From positions 1,178,001-1,242,000 of the forward strand of contig NZ_CP014754.1 of assembly GCF_001447155.2 (NCBI RefSeq): a DNA stretch of 64,000 nucleotides, written 5' to 3'. Source of the stretch: Marinobacter sp. LQ44 (GTDB lineage Bacteria > Pseudomonadota > Gammaproteobacteria > Pseudomonadales > Oleiphilaceae). The position numbers and the translations under genes are program-made. Within the stretch, counting starts at the first letter, position 1. Each line of letters starts with the position of its first letter. The notes below the pieces were generated by a model, which saw only the letters and a list, made by a program, of their open reading frames with translations, was not told where the DNA came from and did not search any database. This document shows positions 27,738-36,441 of the stretch, piece by piece.

Positions 27738-28343
27738 TCAGGTTTCCAAACGGTAATCCAGCTTTTGCGCATCGCAGAACGCCGCGAACTCAGTCGCTCG
27801 GGTTTCCGGTACCGACACCAGCGCATTGACCCGGTTACTGTACTGAATCGATTGGATCTGGCCTTCATGGACTTCACACCAATGCCGAAGCGGCTGTTCG
27901 TCGGCAAAGTCCAAAACCACCACTGCCTGCACCAGCGTTTGCTGCAGGGTCCGCCCCACTTCGGATAACACGCTCTCCGCCGCGCCAGCGTAGGCGCGAA
28001 CCAAACCGCCCGCTCCCAGCTTGATGCCTCCGAAATAGCGAACAACGATCACCAGCACATCACCCATGTCCTTGTGCTGAATCACGCCCAGGATGGGCTT
28101 GCCGGCAGTACCAGACGGTTCGCCATCGTCATTCATGGCAGCTTCTGCCGCCGACCCAGGGCGGCCAATCTGATAAGCCCAGCACACATGACGGGCATCA
28201 GGGTAGTCCAGGTGGGCACGCGCAACACGTTCCCTGACCTCTTCGCGGGAGCTTACCGGATACACCCGGGCGATGAATCGGCTCTTCTTCACTTCCGTTT
28301 CCCGCTCAAGGTATCCTGAGGGTACAGGGTAGTCTTTACTCAT
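27738..28343 (-). CDS. yigZ: YigZ/IMPACT family protein
   Basis: This 201-residue protein has an N-terminal UPF0029 (IMPACT) domain recognised by KSRFIARVYPVSS, HVCWAYQIG and MNDDGEPSGTAGKPIL, followed by VIVVRYFGGIKLGAGGLVRAYAGAAE. A DUF1949 C-terminal domain completes it. Family members contact ribosomes or regulate translation; the bacterial role is not settled. It is divergent from the small gene at 28354, with only ten bases between the start codons. Confidence 0.93.
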   Translation of the reverse strand: MSKDYPVPSGYLERETEVKKSRFIARVYPVSSREEVRERVARAHLDYPDARHVCWAYQIGRPGSAAEAAMNDDGEPSGTAGKPILGVIQHKDMGDVLVIVVRYFGGIKLGAGGLVRAYAGAAESVLSEVGRTLQQTLVQAVVVLDFADEQPLRHWCEVHEGQIQSIQYSNRVNALVSVPETRATEFAAFCDAQKLDYRLET

Positions 28344-28353
28344 GGAGTAACCT

Positions 28354-28572
28354 ATGACCTCCGAAGATAACGATCAAAACAGTCCTGGCACCGCCGCCCC
28401 GGCAAAAATACGCAAAGCGGCCTGCGGCATTCGCTTTGATGAGGAGGAGCTGCAAGAGGGCATCGACTTCTCAGCCGCTGCGCGCCTAAAGCCCAATGAC
28501 GACGCTGAGCTGGAAAATACCGTCGGGCCCCAACCCGACAAACGGCAATCAGCCACCAATAAACACCGGTAG
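28354..28572 (+). CDS. Small acidic hypothetical protein
   Basis: This 72-residue charged protein (MTSEDNDQNSPGTAAPAKIRK...) has no membrane segment and no recognised domain. GGAG precedes the ATG at a normal distance. Its last eight codons overlap the 3' end of the cpxA-like gene on the opposite strand. The composition is protein-like, with a low-complexity Ala/Pro start. Support is moderate. Confidence 0.5.
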   Translation: MTSEDNDQNSPGTAAPAKIRKAACGIRFDEEELQEGIDFSAAARLKPNDDAELENTVGPQPDKRQSATNKHR

Positions 28573-29865
28573 CCGGATGGTGACCTGCAGGCCGCCCTCC
28601 GAACGGTTACAGGCCGAAATACTGCCATCGTGGGCATTAACGATGTCCCGGGCAATGGCCAGCCCCAGCCCCCAACCTTTACCGCCCCGTGATTTATCAG
28701 CGCGGAAAAACGGCTCGAATAACTGCTGTAATAGCCCGTCTGGTGCGCCCGGGCCATCATCGGCAATATCCAGTTGTATGCTGCCATCCACCAAAGCTAA
28801 TGATACGTGTACGGATTTACCCGGCGGTGTGTGGTCCAGTGCATTCTGCAACACGTTATCCAGAGCCCGCTGCAATAACCCTGCGTCGCCCAGCACTGAC
28901 ACTGTTCGGGTGTCATCGGCCGCCACCAGTTTACAGTCCACCCCCCGGTGCTCCGCGTAATCGGACGCATCCCGCAGCACCCGGTTCATCAGTGCCAGAG
29001 GCTTCACGGGCTCCCGCTCCAACGAGCCGCCGTTCTCAGATACCCGGTAAAGGGTCAGAATCTGCCCGGTCATGGTTTCCAGCCGCTCGTTCTGTCGCAG
29101 GATGCTGTCCATGAGCGCGGGATCGGCACCGCCGTCACTGGCAATCTCAATAGCAACCCGCTGCCGGGCCAGCGGCGTTCTCAGGTCATGGGAGATATCA
29201 CGCAGCAGATGATTCTGGCGTTCCAGTAACTGACACAGCCGGTCGGTCATGGCGTTGAAAGCACTGGCCAGCTGACCGACTTCATCCCGGCGGCGGGCAA
29301 TCCGGTTGGGCACCCGCAACTGGGTGTCGCCTTCCGCGATTGCCTTTGCCGTCGACTCCATTTGGCGCAGCGGCCTGGACACCAAACGGGCAATCCACCA
29401 GCAAGCCAGAGAGATCAGTAGAAAGGCCAGTCCGAGCTCGACATACCGAAAAAACCTGGGGTCTAGCCAGCCGTCACTACCCATCCTCGGCCAGGCGACC
29501 AGTTGATAGCCTTCTTCCAGAGTGATTACTGCTGGCTTGTTGGGATACCAGCCGGACTGGATGCGTTCCCGAATGTGGCGGGGCAAACGGTGTTCGCCCT
29601 CTTCTTTCTCGATCAGCATAAGGTGCAAGTCAAGGCGCTCACCCTCGGCTCTCAGAAAACGCCACATTGCACCGCGATCTTCCCCCAAGCGCAGTACCAG
29701 GGCTTCCCGGGCCAGCTCATGCAATCCTACCTGGCGCTCAATGGCCTGCCGTTCCCGGTCCAGCAGGTACCGGGTTGCGAGATTGCTGGCCACCACAGTG
29801 ACCGACATGGCGAGCCAGATTGACAGGAAAATTCGCCAGAACAAGGGGAACATAAAACGCTTCAT
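28549..29865 (-). CDS. cpxA: Sensor histidine kinase, CpxA-like
   Basis: This 438-residue inner-membrane kinase has two membrane helices (about residues 9-30 and 160-180) around a periplasmic sensor of about 130 residues. The HAMP linker follows (SRPLRQMESTAKAIAEGD). The H-box is RDISHDLRTPLARQR near residue 240, the N-box NVLQNALDHTPPG, and the G-boxes DIADDGPGAPDG and KGWGLGLAIARDIVNAH. The partner regulator is clearly CpxR-like, hence the name. Its start overlaps the regulator stop by 4 bases, so the two are translationally coupled. Confidence 0.85.
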   Translation of the reverse strand: MKRFMFPLFWRIFLSIWLAMSVTVVASNLATRYLLDRERQAIERQVGLHELAREALVLRLGEDRGAMWRFLRAEGERLDLHLMLIEKEEGEHRLPRHIRERIQSGWYPNKPAVITLEEGYQLVAWPRMGSDGWLDPRFFRYVELGLAFLLISLACWWIARLVSRPLRQMESTAKAIAEGDTQLRVPNRIARRRDEVGQLASAFNAMTDRLCQLLERQNHLLRDISHDLRTPLARQRVAIEIASDGGADPALMDSILRQNERLETMTGQILTLYRVSENGGSLEREPVKPLALMNRVLRDASDYAEHRGVDCKLVAADDTRTVSVLGDAGLLQRALDNVLQNALDHTPPGKSVHVSLALVDGSIQLDIADDGPGAPDGLLQQLFEPFFRADKSRGGKGWGLGLAIARDIVNAHDGSISACNRSEGGLQVTIRLPVFIGG

Positions 29866-30551
29866 GCTGCAGGCACCCGGTAGCTGTAGCCCAGACCTCG
29901 TATGGTTTCGATTCGAGGCGGGTCATCGTTACCGAGCTTTTTACGCAGATTGCTGATGTGCATATCCAGGGTGCGATCGTAAGCTTCCAGTCTGCGACCA
30001 AGAGCCCACTGCATCAAGTCGGTTTTGCGTACCACACTGCCGGCGTGGGCCAGCAACACCTGAAGCACCTCGTACTCGGTCGCCGTCAGCTCCAGGGGCG
30101 CATCGTCCTGATAGATTCGACGTTGGCCAGGCTCCACCCGCAGGTCTCCGTAGGTGCGGGTAGCGTCCACATCGGATTTCTGGTCCCAGGCGATCCTGCG
30201 AAGCAACGCCTGCAGGCGGGCCACCAGCTCGCGGGGATTGCAGGGTTTCGGGATGTAATCATCGGCGCCCACCTCAAAACCGACAATACGGTCAGTTTCG
30301 TCACCCCGGGCCGTCAGTAGAATCACCGGCAGGTGGGTTTGCCCACGCAGCTCACGCAGAACATCCAGGCCATTGATGTCTGGCAGCATGATATCCAGAA
30401 CCACAATATCGCAATCCTGCCCCACCGCCAGGGCAAGGCCATCCCGGCCATTGGCGGCTTCCCGAACCGTGAATCCCTGATTGGTGAGGTATCTGGTCAG
30501 CAGTTCTCTCAGCTCGTCATCGTCTTCGATCAACAATACCCGGTTCTGCAT
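29862..30551 (-). CDS. cpxR: OmpR-family response regulator, CpxR-like
   Basis: The product has 229 residues. The receiver domain has acidic pocket D10-D11 and phospho-acceptor D53 (VVLDIMLPDINGLD). The winged-helix output domain includes GRRLEAYDRTLDMHISNLRKKLG and IETIRGLGYSYRV. The stretches ADDYIPKPCNPRELVARLQALLRR and RTLDMHISNLR are close to E. coli CpxR. It is likely to respond to envelope stress. A GTAAA direct repeat upstream could mediate autoregulation. Confidence 0.88.
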   Translation of the reverse strand: MQNRVLLIEDDDELRELLTRYLTNQGFTVREAANGRDGLALAVGQDCDIVVLDIMLPDINGLDVLRELRGQTHLPVILLTARGDETDRIVGFEVGADDYIPKPCNPRELVARLQALLRRIAWDQKSDVDATRTYGDLRVEPGQRRIYQDDAPLELTATEYEVLQVLLAHAGSVVRKTDLMQWALGRRLEAYDRTLDMHISNLRKKLGNDDPPRIETIRGLGYSYRVPAA

Positions 30552-30624
30552 GCTGCTCTCTCGTCTGTTACCTGGCCACAGTCTAGCATGGCCGTCAGAG
30601 GGTTCTGACCTACCACGTTTTTTC

Positions 30625-30640
30625 TTTACCTAACCTTTAC
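30625..30640 (-). promoter_or_regulatory. Candidate CpxR box
   Basis: On the minus strand the site reads GTAAAGGTTAGGTAAA, two GTAAA half-sites one helical turn apart (11-base period). It is 74 bases upstream of the cpxR-like start codon. The canonical CpxR box has the same half-sites with a spacer of about 5 bases; here it is 6. The divergent GNAT gene at 30722 could share the control. Confidence 0.5.
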
Positions 30641-30721
30641 AACGCCGTGACAGTGACAAGTGATCAAGGACCGGGTTCTGTCGTATGGTATAGGAATTAG
30701 ACACCGGACCTGACCCCAACC

Positions 30722-31888
30722 ATGGCAACACCTGAAAAACCCGAGATCATCCTGGAACACTGCGCCGGCATTGCCGACATTCCGGAGCGGGACTGGCAAC
30801 GACTGGCCGGTTGCGACAACCCCTTCCTGCGCTATGAGTTCTTTCAGGCACTGGAACACTCGGGCTGCACCCGGACCGAAACCGGCTGGACACCCAGCCA
30901 TCTGGTATTTCGCGTTGACGGAAAAATATGTGGCCTCGCCCCGGCCTATCTCAAAAGCCATTCCATGGGCGAATATGTTTTCGACTTCAGTTGGGCGGAA
31001 GCCTACCAACGCTACAGCCTGCCTTATTACCCCAAACTTCTGATCGCTGTGCCGTTCACCCCCTCCCAGGGCCCCCGATTTTTGCTGGAGGACGGCTTCC
31101 GCGAGCAGCTCACGCCGGCAGTGCTCGACTCGCTTCTGACCAAACTGACCGAACAACTCGGGGCGCATTCCTGGCACCTGCTGTTCCCGAACACCTCAGA
31201 CCAGGCACTATTACAGCACGAGGACGAACTGCACCGGATCGGTTGCCAGTTTCACTGGCACAACCACGGCTATCAAGGATTTGACGATTTCCTGGCGGCG
31301 CTAACCTCCCGCAAGCGCAAATCCATTCGCAAAGAACGCCGGCAGGTGGCCGCGCAGGGCATCCACTTCCAGCATTTTCATGGAAGGGATATTTCCGACC
31401 AGGTGCTGTCGGCGTTTTACGTATTTTACCAGGCCACCTACCTCAAGCGCGGCCGCCCACCCTACCTGAACAAGCTGTTCTTCGAGCAATTGCGGGAGAC
31501 CATGCCAGAACACCTGCACCTGATCATGGCGGTTCGCGACGGCCAACTGATTGCCGGCGCTCTGTTCCTGGCCAGCGACACCACCCTGTATGGTCGTTAC
31601 TGGGGCTGCCTCGAAGAATACAATCACCTGCATTTCGAAACCTGCTACTACCAGGGCATTGAACTCGCCCTGAACCTCGGGCTCCAGCACTTCGACGCGG
31701 GGGCACAGGGGGAACACAAGCTGGTGCGGGGCTTTGAGCCCACCATCACCCATTCCTGGCACGGCATCCTTCACCCGGGGTTTCGGGAGGCTATCCAAAG
31801 CTTCACACACGAGGAAGCGGAGCATGTGATAAGTTACTTTAACGACGCACAATCCGCCCTGCCTTTCCGACAGCAGGAGCAGGATTAG
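30722..31888 (+). CDS. GNAT-fold protein of the DUF482/peptidogalycan family
   Basis: This 388-residue protein has the hallmarks of the DUF482 (COG3146) family: PFLRYEFFQALEHSGC near residues 36-50, YFxFSWAEAYQRYSLPYYPKLLIAVPFTPSQGPRFL-type segments, and a C-terminal GNAT core with FDAGAQGEHKLVRGFEP near 330. Members are predicted acyl- or aminoacyltransferases related to FemABX; the substrate is unknown. It is monocistronic or forms a pair with the membrane-anchored protein 48 bases downstream. Confidence 0.88.
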   Translation: MATPEKPEIILEHCAGIADIPERDWQRLAGCDNPFLRYEFFQALEHSGCTRTETGWTPSHLVFRVDGKICGLAPAYLKSHSMGEYVFDFSWAEAYQRYSLPYYPKLLIAVPFTPSQGPRFLLEDGFREQLTPAVLDSLLTKLTEQLGAHSWHLLFPNTSDQALLQHEDELHRIGCQFHWHNHGYQGFDDFLAALTSRKRKSIRKERRQVAAQGIHFQHFHGRDISDQVLSAFYVFYQATYLKRGRPPYLNKLFFEQLRETMPEHLHLIMAVRDGQLIAGALFLASDTTLYGRYWGCLEEYNHLHFETCYYQGIELALNLGLQHFDAGAQGEHKLVRGFEPTITHSWHGILHPGFREAIQSFTHEEAEHVISYFNDAQSALPFRQQEQD

Positions 31889-31936
31889 CTTCTATACTGT
31901 AACCTCAGTACAGGAATTCGACGGAGGTCGAACGCC

Positions 31937-32605
31937 ATGGATACGGGCCAACTGGGCACTTTTCTCTCATCAGATCATCTGCCGTTGCTGCTCTCGGCCG
32001 TGGCCATACTGCTTGCCTTGGGCACGATCCTGTTCACCGCCAGCGCCCGGCGTCGGCACCGGGAGGAGTTAACAACTCTGCGTGAGCGGGCCGACACGCT
32101 CTGGCGGGAAGTCGACGAGTTTAGGGTGGCGCAGTTCAACCATGCGGGCGAGCCCGGCTCGTCACCACAAATGTCCACTTCGTTCGATGACGCCCGGTAC
32201 CGCACAGAAAAAGAAGCCTATGACAAACTCTGGCCACAGGTGTGGCACCTGTACGAGCGCCTGGGCATGTTCCTCAGGGCCGTTGAAGCCGGTGAGGCAT
32301 CGGGGGAATTGAGGCTGGAAGCCCGGCATGCGGCCCTCGAAGCCCGGAATCTGCTGAACCGAAACCGCCCATTCTGCAGCGACGTGGTCGACGGGCTCGC
32401 CACACGACTGATTGATACCGAGATCAAGGCACACCTGGCAGCCTGCCAGCACCTTGACCTGCTGAAAGATGTCTCCAATAGCTCGTCCAGCCATGATCGA
32501 CGAGTACTGCAGGACAAATGCCACAGCCTGCACGAAGGCGACGCCCGGGACCTGATCAACCAGCTGGCCTCAACCATCCGTGCAAGAAGCATACGTAACT
32601 CATAG
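31937..32605 (+). CDS. Membrane-anchored helical protein, unknown function
   Basis: This 222-residue protein has one N-terminal transmembrane helix (about residues 14-36), then a basic RRRHREE stretch and a coiled-coil-prone segment. The rest is a mostly helical cytoplasmic domain (KLWPQVWHLYERLGMFLRAVEAGEASGE...). GGAGG lies ten bases before the ATG. I do not recognise the family. The position after the DUF482 gene suggests joint transcription. Confidence 0.65.
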   Translation: MDTGQLGTFLSSDHLPLLLSAVAILLALGTILFTASARRRHREELTTLRERADTLWREVDEFRVAQFNHAGEPGSSPQMSTSFDDARYRTEKEAYDKLWPQVWHLYERLGMFLRAVEAGEASGELRLEARHAALEARNLLNRNRPFCSDVVDGLATRLIDTEIKAHLAACQHLDLLKDVSNSSSSHDRRVLQDKCHSLHEGDARDLINQLASTIRARSIRNS

Positions 32606-32684
32606 AGTGCGGCCCGGGTTATATTGCTCTGACCAAGGGTGATCCGGAACTTATTTGCCCGGGTACAGTCTGTGAGACTTCCTC

Positions 32685-33470
32685 ATGACGGACACGCCAA
32701 TGACACGACTATTGAAGTACTCTGGCTGGCTTCTGGGCGCCCTTTTGCTGCTGGTCTCCGGCCCCCTGCTGCTGGCAGCCACCGGCACCCAGCCCGAACG
32801 TAACGCCTGGCAAACCGCCAGCCGTGACAGCGCCGGCATAGCACCGACGGCAGCAGACACTCACGAGGCCATTGTTCAAGTATATGGCGCCCGGGCCTGG
32901 AGCTGGCGCGGTTATTTCGCGGTACACACCTGGGTGGCCACCAAAGAGGAAGGCGCCGATCACTACAAGGTGCATGAGGTCATTGGCTGGCGCCAGCACG
33001 TAGTCAGCTCCCGCCCGGACGACCCAGACCGCCACTGGTTCGGCGCCAGGCCAGAGTTGTATGCCGATATTCGGGGCGATGAAGCCAAAACACTGATTCC
33101 GGAAATTTATAAGGCGGTAGACTCGTACCCGTACATCAACGAATACGAGGCCTGGCCTGGCCCGAACAGCAACACGTTCGTGGCCTGGGTTATCCGGCAA
33201 ACCCCGGGGCTGAACGTGGCGTTACCCAATCACGCCATCGGCAAGGATTACCTGGGTAATCGTGTGGGGGCAACAACACCCGGTGGTGCCGGTTACCAGC
33301 TTTCGCTGGGAGGCTATGTTGGTGTTCTGGCGGGCGTCCGGGAGGGTGTAGAACTGAATATTCTGGGATTGTCGCTGGGTGTTAATCCCTTGGCGCTGGG
33401 GATCAAGTTACCTGGGATTGGTGAGCTGGCATTGCGCAATACCAATCCTATGCCCGAGGCTACGCCTTAG
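32685..33470 (+). CDS. DUF3750-family protein
   Basis: This 261-residue protein has a signal-anchor helix (residues 12-30) and a periplasmic domain with the DUF3750 look: VQVYGARAWSWRGYFAVHTWVATKEE, HEVIGWR, and YPYINEYEAWPGPNSNTFVAWVIRQTPGLNVALPNHAIGKDYL. The N-S-N-T-F segment with a nearby His may be part of an NlpC/P60-like fold; that is speculation. The C-terminal 60 residues are Gly/Leu-rich and hydrophobic. No clear ribosome site decides between the ATGs at 32685 and 32700. Confidence 0.75.
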   Translation: MTDTPMTRLLKYSGWLLGALLLLVSGPLLLAATGTQPERNAWQTASRDSAGIAPTAADTHEAIVQVYGARAWSWRGYFAVHTWVATKEEGADHYKVHEVIGWRQHVVSSRPDDPDRHWFGARPELYADIRGDEAKTLIPEIYKAVDSYPYINEYEAWPGPNSNTFVAWVIRQTPGLNVALPNHAIGKDYLGNRVGATTPGGAGYQLSLGGYVGVLAGVREGVELNILGLSLGVNPLALGIKLPGIGELALRNTNPMPEATP

Positions 33471-33534
33471 TGTGGGAGACGGCCGGGGAGCGGGTTAGCC
33501 TCCCAGACTAAAGCAGACCACGCCGAAGTTTGAA

Positions 33535-33647
33535 AGAGCTGGTCGGGTGGACCTTCCCAAAAATGTGCGGAGCCAGGGATGGCGGAGCCAAGCGTACACG
33601 GACGTATTCACAGCGTTTTTTTCGGGAAGGTCCACCCGACCGGCTCT
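33535..33647 (-). repeat. Palindromic intergenic element, copy 4
   Basis: Arms of 24 bases (33535-33558 with 33624-33647) pair with a single wobble. The conserved core is in the reverse orientation relative to copies 1-3. Its first hairpin is TAC...GTA around GTCCGT and its second is GCCA-TCCC-TGGC. An A-rich/T-rich internal segment joins the arms to the core. It lies between convergent genes. Confidence 0.88.
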
Positions 33648-33664
33648 AACTCCCAAACTCAAAG

Positions 33665-35005
33665 TCAGAGCCTGGCAAACTCCAAATAACGACTAGCCGC
33701 CTGTTTTTTCTCGTCCTGGCTATTGAGCAGTTCCAGCCTCAGCCGATCAATCACCTTCAGATATTCATCAAGCGGGGACTTTTTCTTGCCCTGCGATTGA
33801 GAAGCCTCGATAAAGTCCTGTTGCTTCTTACGAATTTCGTTCAGTTTTTCCAGTGCGTTCTGGATAGCTTCAATGCGGGCATTTACCGGGCCATTACCGT
33901 TAGAGTTTCCATTTCCGTTGCCATTAGCGGCTTCATTACCACCTCGCACGCCAAGGAAGGTGCTCTCCGCCGGTGCGGATTCGGTATTCTGCTCCGCCAG
34001 GTCCAGTTCTTCCAAAGTGCGTACCTCACCGCCCGTGGTCAGGTAAATACCAGAGGCCTTGATCTGGCCCAGTGGCACACCCTGAGGGTTCGTAAGGGTA
34101 AACTGATCGTCCACGCTGCCAACATAGAGAGCCTGCACGCCCACCTCGTCCAGTGACCGCAATGCCTGGCCGCCGTCGGCGGTTTGTACCCATACAGACA
34201 GGGACTTGAACACCTCGTCGTTGGCGTCAATCCAGCGGTTGCCGTCGTCGTCATACTTGGCGAGTTCACTGAAACCGGAGCCGGTTTGGGGGCCGAATAG
34301 CTCGGAGCCGTCATCTACTTTGCCGTTGCCATTGCGGTCAAACACCAGGTAACCACTGCCGGCACCCAGGCTGGCAAACTGGCTGGTCTGGCCGTCGCCG
34401 TTCATGTCGAATTCGAACAGGGTATCGGTCAGCCGAGCGGTGGAGGCACCGAAGTTGATCACCAGCGGGTCAGTCAACGGGCGTTCCTGGATCTGGATCA
34501 GTCCGGAGTATTCGTAGGTGCGTGACTGTGACTGGCGCAGAGACAGCGTGAAGTCGATGGTTTCGCCATTCTGCAGGGTAATGCTGCCGGTGGAGGCAAA
34601 GCTGCGGCTCTCGCTTTCCGAGTAGAACATGTAGCGGCCCACGGTCACCGACAGACTGCCCTGGGATTCACCCACAGCCTCGCCACCCAGCGCAGCCCGG
34701 CTCACGGTCAGGGCCTGCTGGCCGAGCAGGAACAGGTCGGCGGATTTTTCAATCAGCTCAGCACTGGTAAACGAGGCCGTGCGATTTTCCCCATTCACCT
34801 GGCTGGCACTGCTGAACGCCAGCTGCTCCTGGCTGCTGTAACGGTAGGCCGCCTGCCGGAACAAAGACAACTCAGTGGCGCCGGCCTGCAATCCCTGTTG
34901 GGGCAAACCCGCGTTCTGCTGGGTAATGCGCAACTGGCTACTGTCCATAGCCTGCACCTGGCGGGTGCTGTTCTGAAACAGGGAAATCTGACTGGATGAA
35001 ATCAT
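33665..35005 (-). CDS. Calcium-loop (EF-hand/dockerin-like) protein, unknown function
   Basis: This 446-residue protein has no signal peptide or membrane helix. Near residues 195-275 it carries three Asp/Asn-rich loops: DMNGDGQTSQF, DRNGNGKVDDGSE and DDDGNRWIDANDE, which look like EF-hand-type Ca2+-binding loops. GSELFGPQTGSGFSELAKYDDDGN is a stretch seen in large secreted or adhesin-like proteobacterial proteins. A Gly/Asn repeat linker (NGNGNGNSNGNGP) precedes a C-terminal helical region rich in Lys and Glu. The N-terminal 100 residues are Ser/Gln-rich. The role is unknown; export by a non-Sec route is possible. Confidence 0.75.
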   Translation of the reverse strand: MISSSQISLFQNSTRQVQAMDSSQLRITQQNAGLPQQGLQAGATELSLFRQAAYRYSSQEQLAFSSASQVNGENRTASFTSAELIEKSADLFLLGQQALTVSRAALGGEAVGESQGSLSVTVGRYMFYSESESRSFASTGSITLQNGETIDFTLSLRQSQSRTYEYSGLIQIQERPLTDPLVINFGASTARLTDTLFEFDMNGDGQTSQFASLGAGSGYLVFDRNGNGKVDDGSELFGPQTGSGFSELAKYDDDGNRWIDANDEVFKSLSVWVQTADGGQALRSLDEVGVQALYVGSVDDQFTLTNPQGVPLGQIKASGIYLTTGGEVRTLEELDLAEQNTESAPAESTFLGVRGGNEAANGNGNGNSNGNGPVNARIEAIQNALEKLNEIRKKQQDFIEASQSQGKKKSPLDEYLKVIDRLRLELLNSQDEKKQAASRYLEFARL

Positions 35006-35090
35006 GGTGTTCGTACCTCAACTGACCTGTCAGGGTATCGGCACATCACCGGAAAACTTGAGCAATTTTTAACCAGCCAGAATCAGAGAC

Positions 35091-35402
35091 TTAGTTGAGA
35101 TACCGCACCAACGCGGCAGCCAGAAGGCCCAGAGTAATGGCCGGCAGAGGTTTGCGGATGGCCAGCATGGCAACGCCGGTGGTCATCAGCGCAGCCAGGG
35201 CGCCCAGATCGCCAGCCACCGCCATGGGAACGATGATAGCGATCAGCACCGAACTGGCCATGGTGTTGATGAAACTCTCAACCCGCGGGCTGATGCGCAG
35301 GAACGACATGATGAACACCCCGCCGAAGCGGGTTACCAGGGTCACCACTGCCATGATGGCGATCAACGCCAGAACACCCAGGGTTGTGGTTTCAATCGCC
35401 AT
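35091..35402 (-). CDS. azlD: Branched-chain amino-acid exporter subunit AzlD
   Basis: This 103-residue protein of four hydrophobic helices is the small partner of the AzlC permease. The family opening TRFGGVFIMSFLRISPRVESFINTMASSVLIAIIVPMAVAG is clear. Its start overlaps the azlC stop by 11 bases, so the two are translated together. It probably exports branched-chain amino acids, consistent with the amino-acid catabolic genes across the intergenic region. Confidence 0.9.
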   Translation of the reverse strand: MAIETTTLGVLALIAIMAVVTLVTRFGGVFIMSFLRISPRVESFINTMASSVLIAIIVPMAVAGDLGALAALMTTGVAMLAIRKPLPAITLGLLAAALVRYLN

Positions 35403-36138
35403 GCCGGACCTCCAGGTTATCTTCCCGGCTCTGGGCTCCGGGTTCCAGCCAGAACAGTCCGATCACACCACCGGCCAGTGCACCCACCACAACGTGCATA
35501 TTGGGCGGCAGCCATTTCCACGCCGCCAGCGAAGCAGCACCGGCCACCAGCCAGGCCACGAGAATGCGGGGCGATTTCTTGCCACCGAGGGCCATGGCCA
35601 ACAGAAAGCAGCCCAGTACCATATCCAGGCCCAGGGCTCTGGGGTTCTGCAGCAGGCCACCGAAGTACACACCCAACCCGGTACCGATCATCCAGGCCAG
35701 CCAAAGCACCAGCCCGCCCCCCAGGATCACCTCAAGATTACGCCGGCCACTCTGGTACTCCTGCGCCGAGACCGCCCAGTTGGCGTCTGTCAGCAACAGC
35801 AATAGTCCGTAGCGCTTGCCCGGCGAGACGTCTTTGAGCATGGGGTACAAAGAAGCGCCCATCAGCAGGTGCCGGGAGTTGATGGCAAACACCACGGCAA
35901 TCATTGGCAGCACAGAGACTTTGGTGCCCCACATGTCCACCGCGGCGAACTGGGATGCACCGGCGAACACGGTGGTGCTCATCAGGATGGATTCAAGCGG
36001 CGACAAGCCCTTCTGGATGGCCGCCAGGCCAAAGGCAGCACCAAACGCCACCACGAACAATGAGATGGGAAGTAAACGAAAAAACTCAGCTCGCACCCTG
36101 TGCGGCTGAAATTGGTAAGGATATAAACTGGCAGACAT
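35392..36138 (-). CDS. azlC: Branched-chain amino-acid exporter AzlC
   Basis: This 248-residue polytopic protein has the AzlC signature FRLLPISLFVVAFGAAFGLAA near residue 20 and FAGASQFAAVDMWG near residues 80-95, followed by FAINSRHLLMGASLYP. It forms a two-component exporter with AzlD. It is divergent from the indolepyruvate oxidoreductase operon and shares a 300-base intergenic region with it. Confidence 0.92.
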   Translation of the reverse strand: MSASLYPYQFQPHRVRAEFFRLLPISLFVVAFGAAFGLAAIQKGLSPLESILMSTTVFAGASQFAAVDMWGTKVSVLPMIAVVFAINSRHLLMGASLYPMLKDVSPGKRYGLLLLLTDANWAVSAQEYQSGRRNLEVILGGGLVLWLAWMIGTGLGVYFGGLLQNPRALGLDMVLGCFLLAMALGGKKSPRILVAWLVAGAASLAAWKWLPPNMHVVVGALAGGVIGLFWLEPGAQSREDNLEVRHGD

Positions 36139-36441
36139 TACGAGAAACTAAGCCGGAACCGCCAAAACGCGAATAGGTAATAACCGCTAGCCCGGAATTA
36201 TTTTTCCTATTTTACTCAATCAGTTATATGAACAAATCACACTTTTGCGAACTCGGTCGCCCCGCTCTTGTTGACGTGAACGTAAACTTATTCTAGTTTG
36301 TTTTTCGTCCAGCCCCAAAAGGGCACCCCGGCCAATCCACCGGGCAGGACTGATGAAACCGAACATTCGGCCAAAAGCCGGGATTACAAAAACAAGACAA
36401 ACCTACCGCCGCGATCCGGCCAGGTGGGAGAGGATTTCAAC
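36139..36441. other. Divergent promoter region between azlC and the IOR operon
   Basis: This 303-base stretch has no gene. It holds the LiuR-like palindrome and promoter at 36271-36299 and an AT-rich block around 36190-36240, where the azlC promoter probably lies. The leader after 36300 is Pro/Gly-coding in one frame, but the IOR start is better placed at 36442. Confidence 0.6.
36271..36299 (+). promoter_or_regulatory. LiuR-like operator overlapping a sigma-70 promoter
   Basis: TTGACGTGAACGTAAACTT (36271-36289) is an imperfect palindrome. Its reverse complement matches the TTTACGTTnACGTCAA pattern of the MerR-family regulator LiuR, which governs branched-chain amino-acid degradation in proteobacteria. 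TTGACG serves as -35, TAGTTT (36294-36299) as -10, with 17 bases between. The MerR-type position, spanning the spacer, supports the reading. The match is by eye. Confidence 0.55.
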
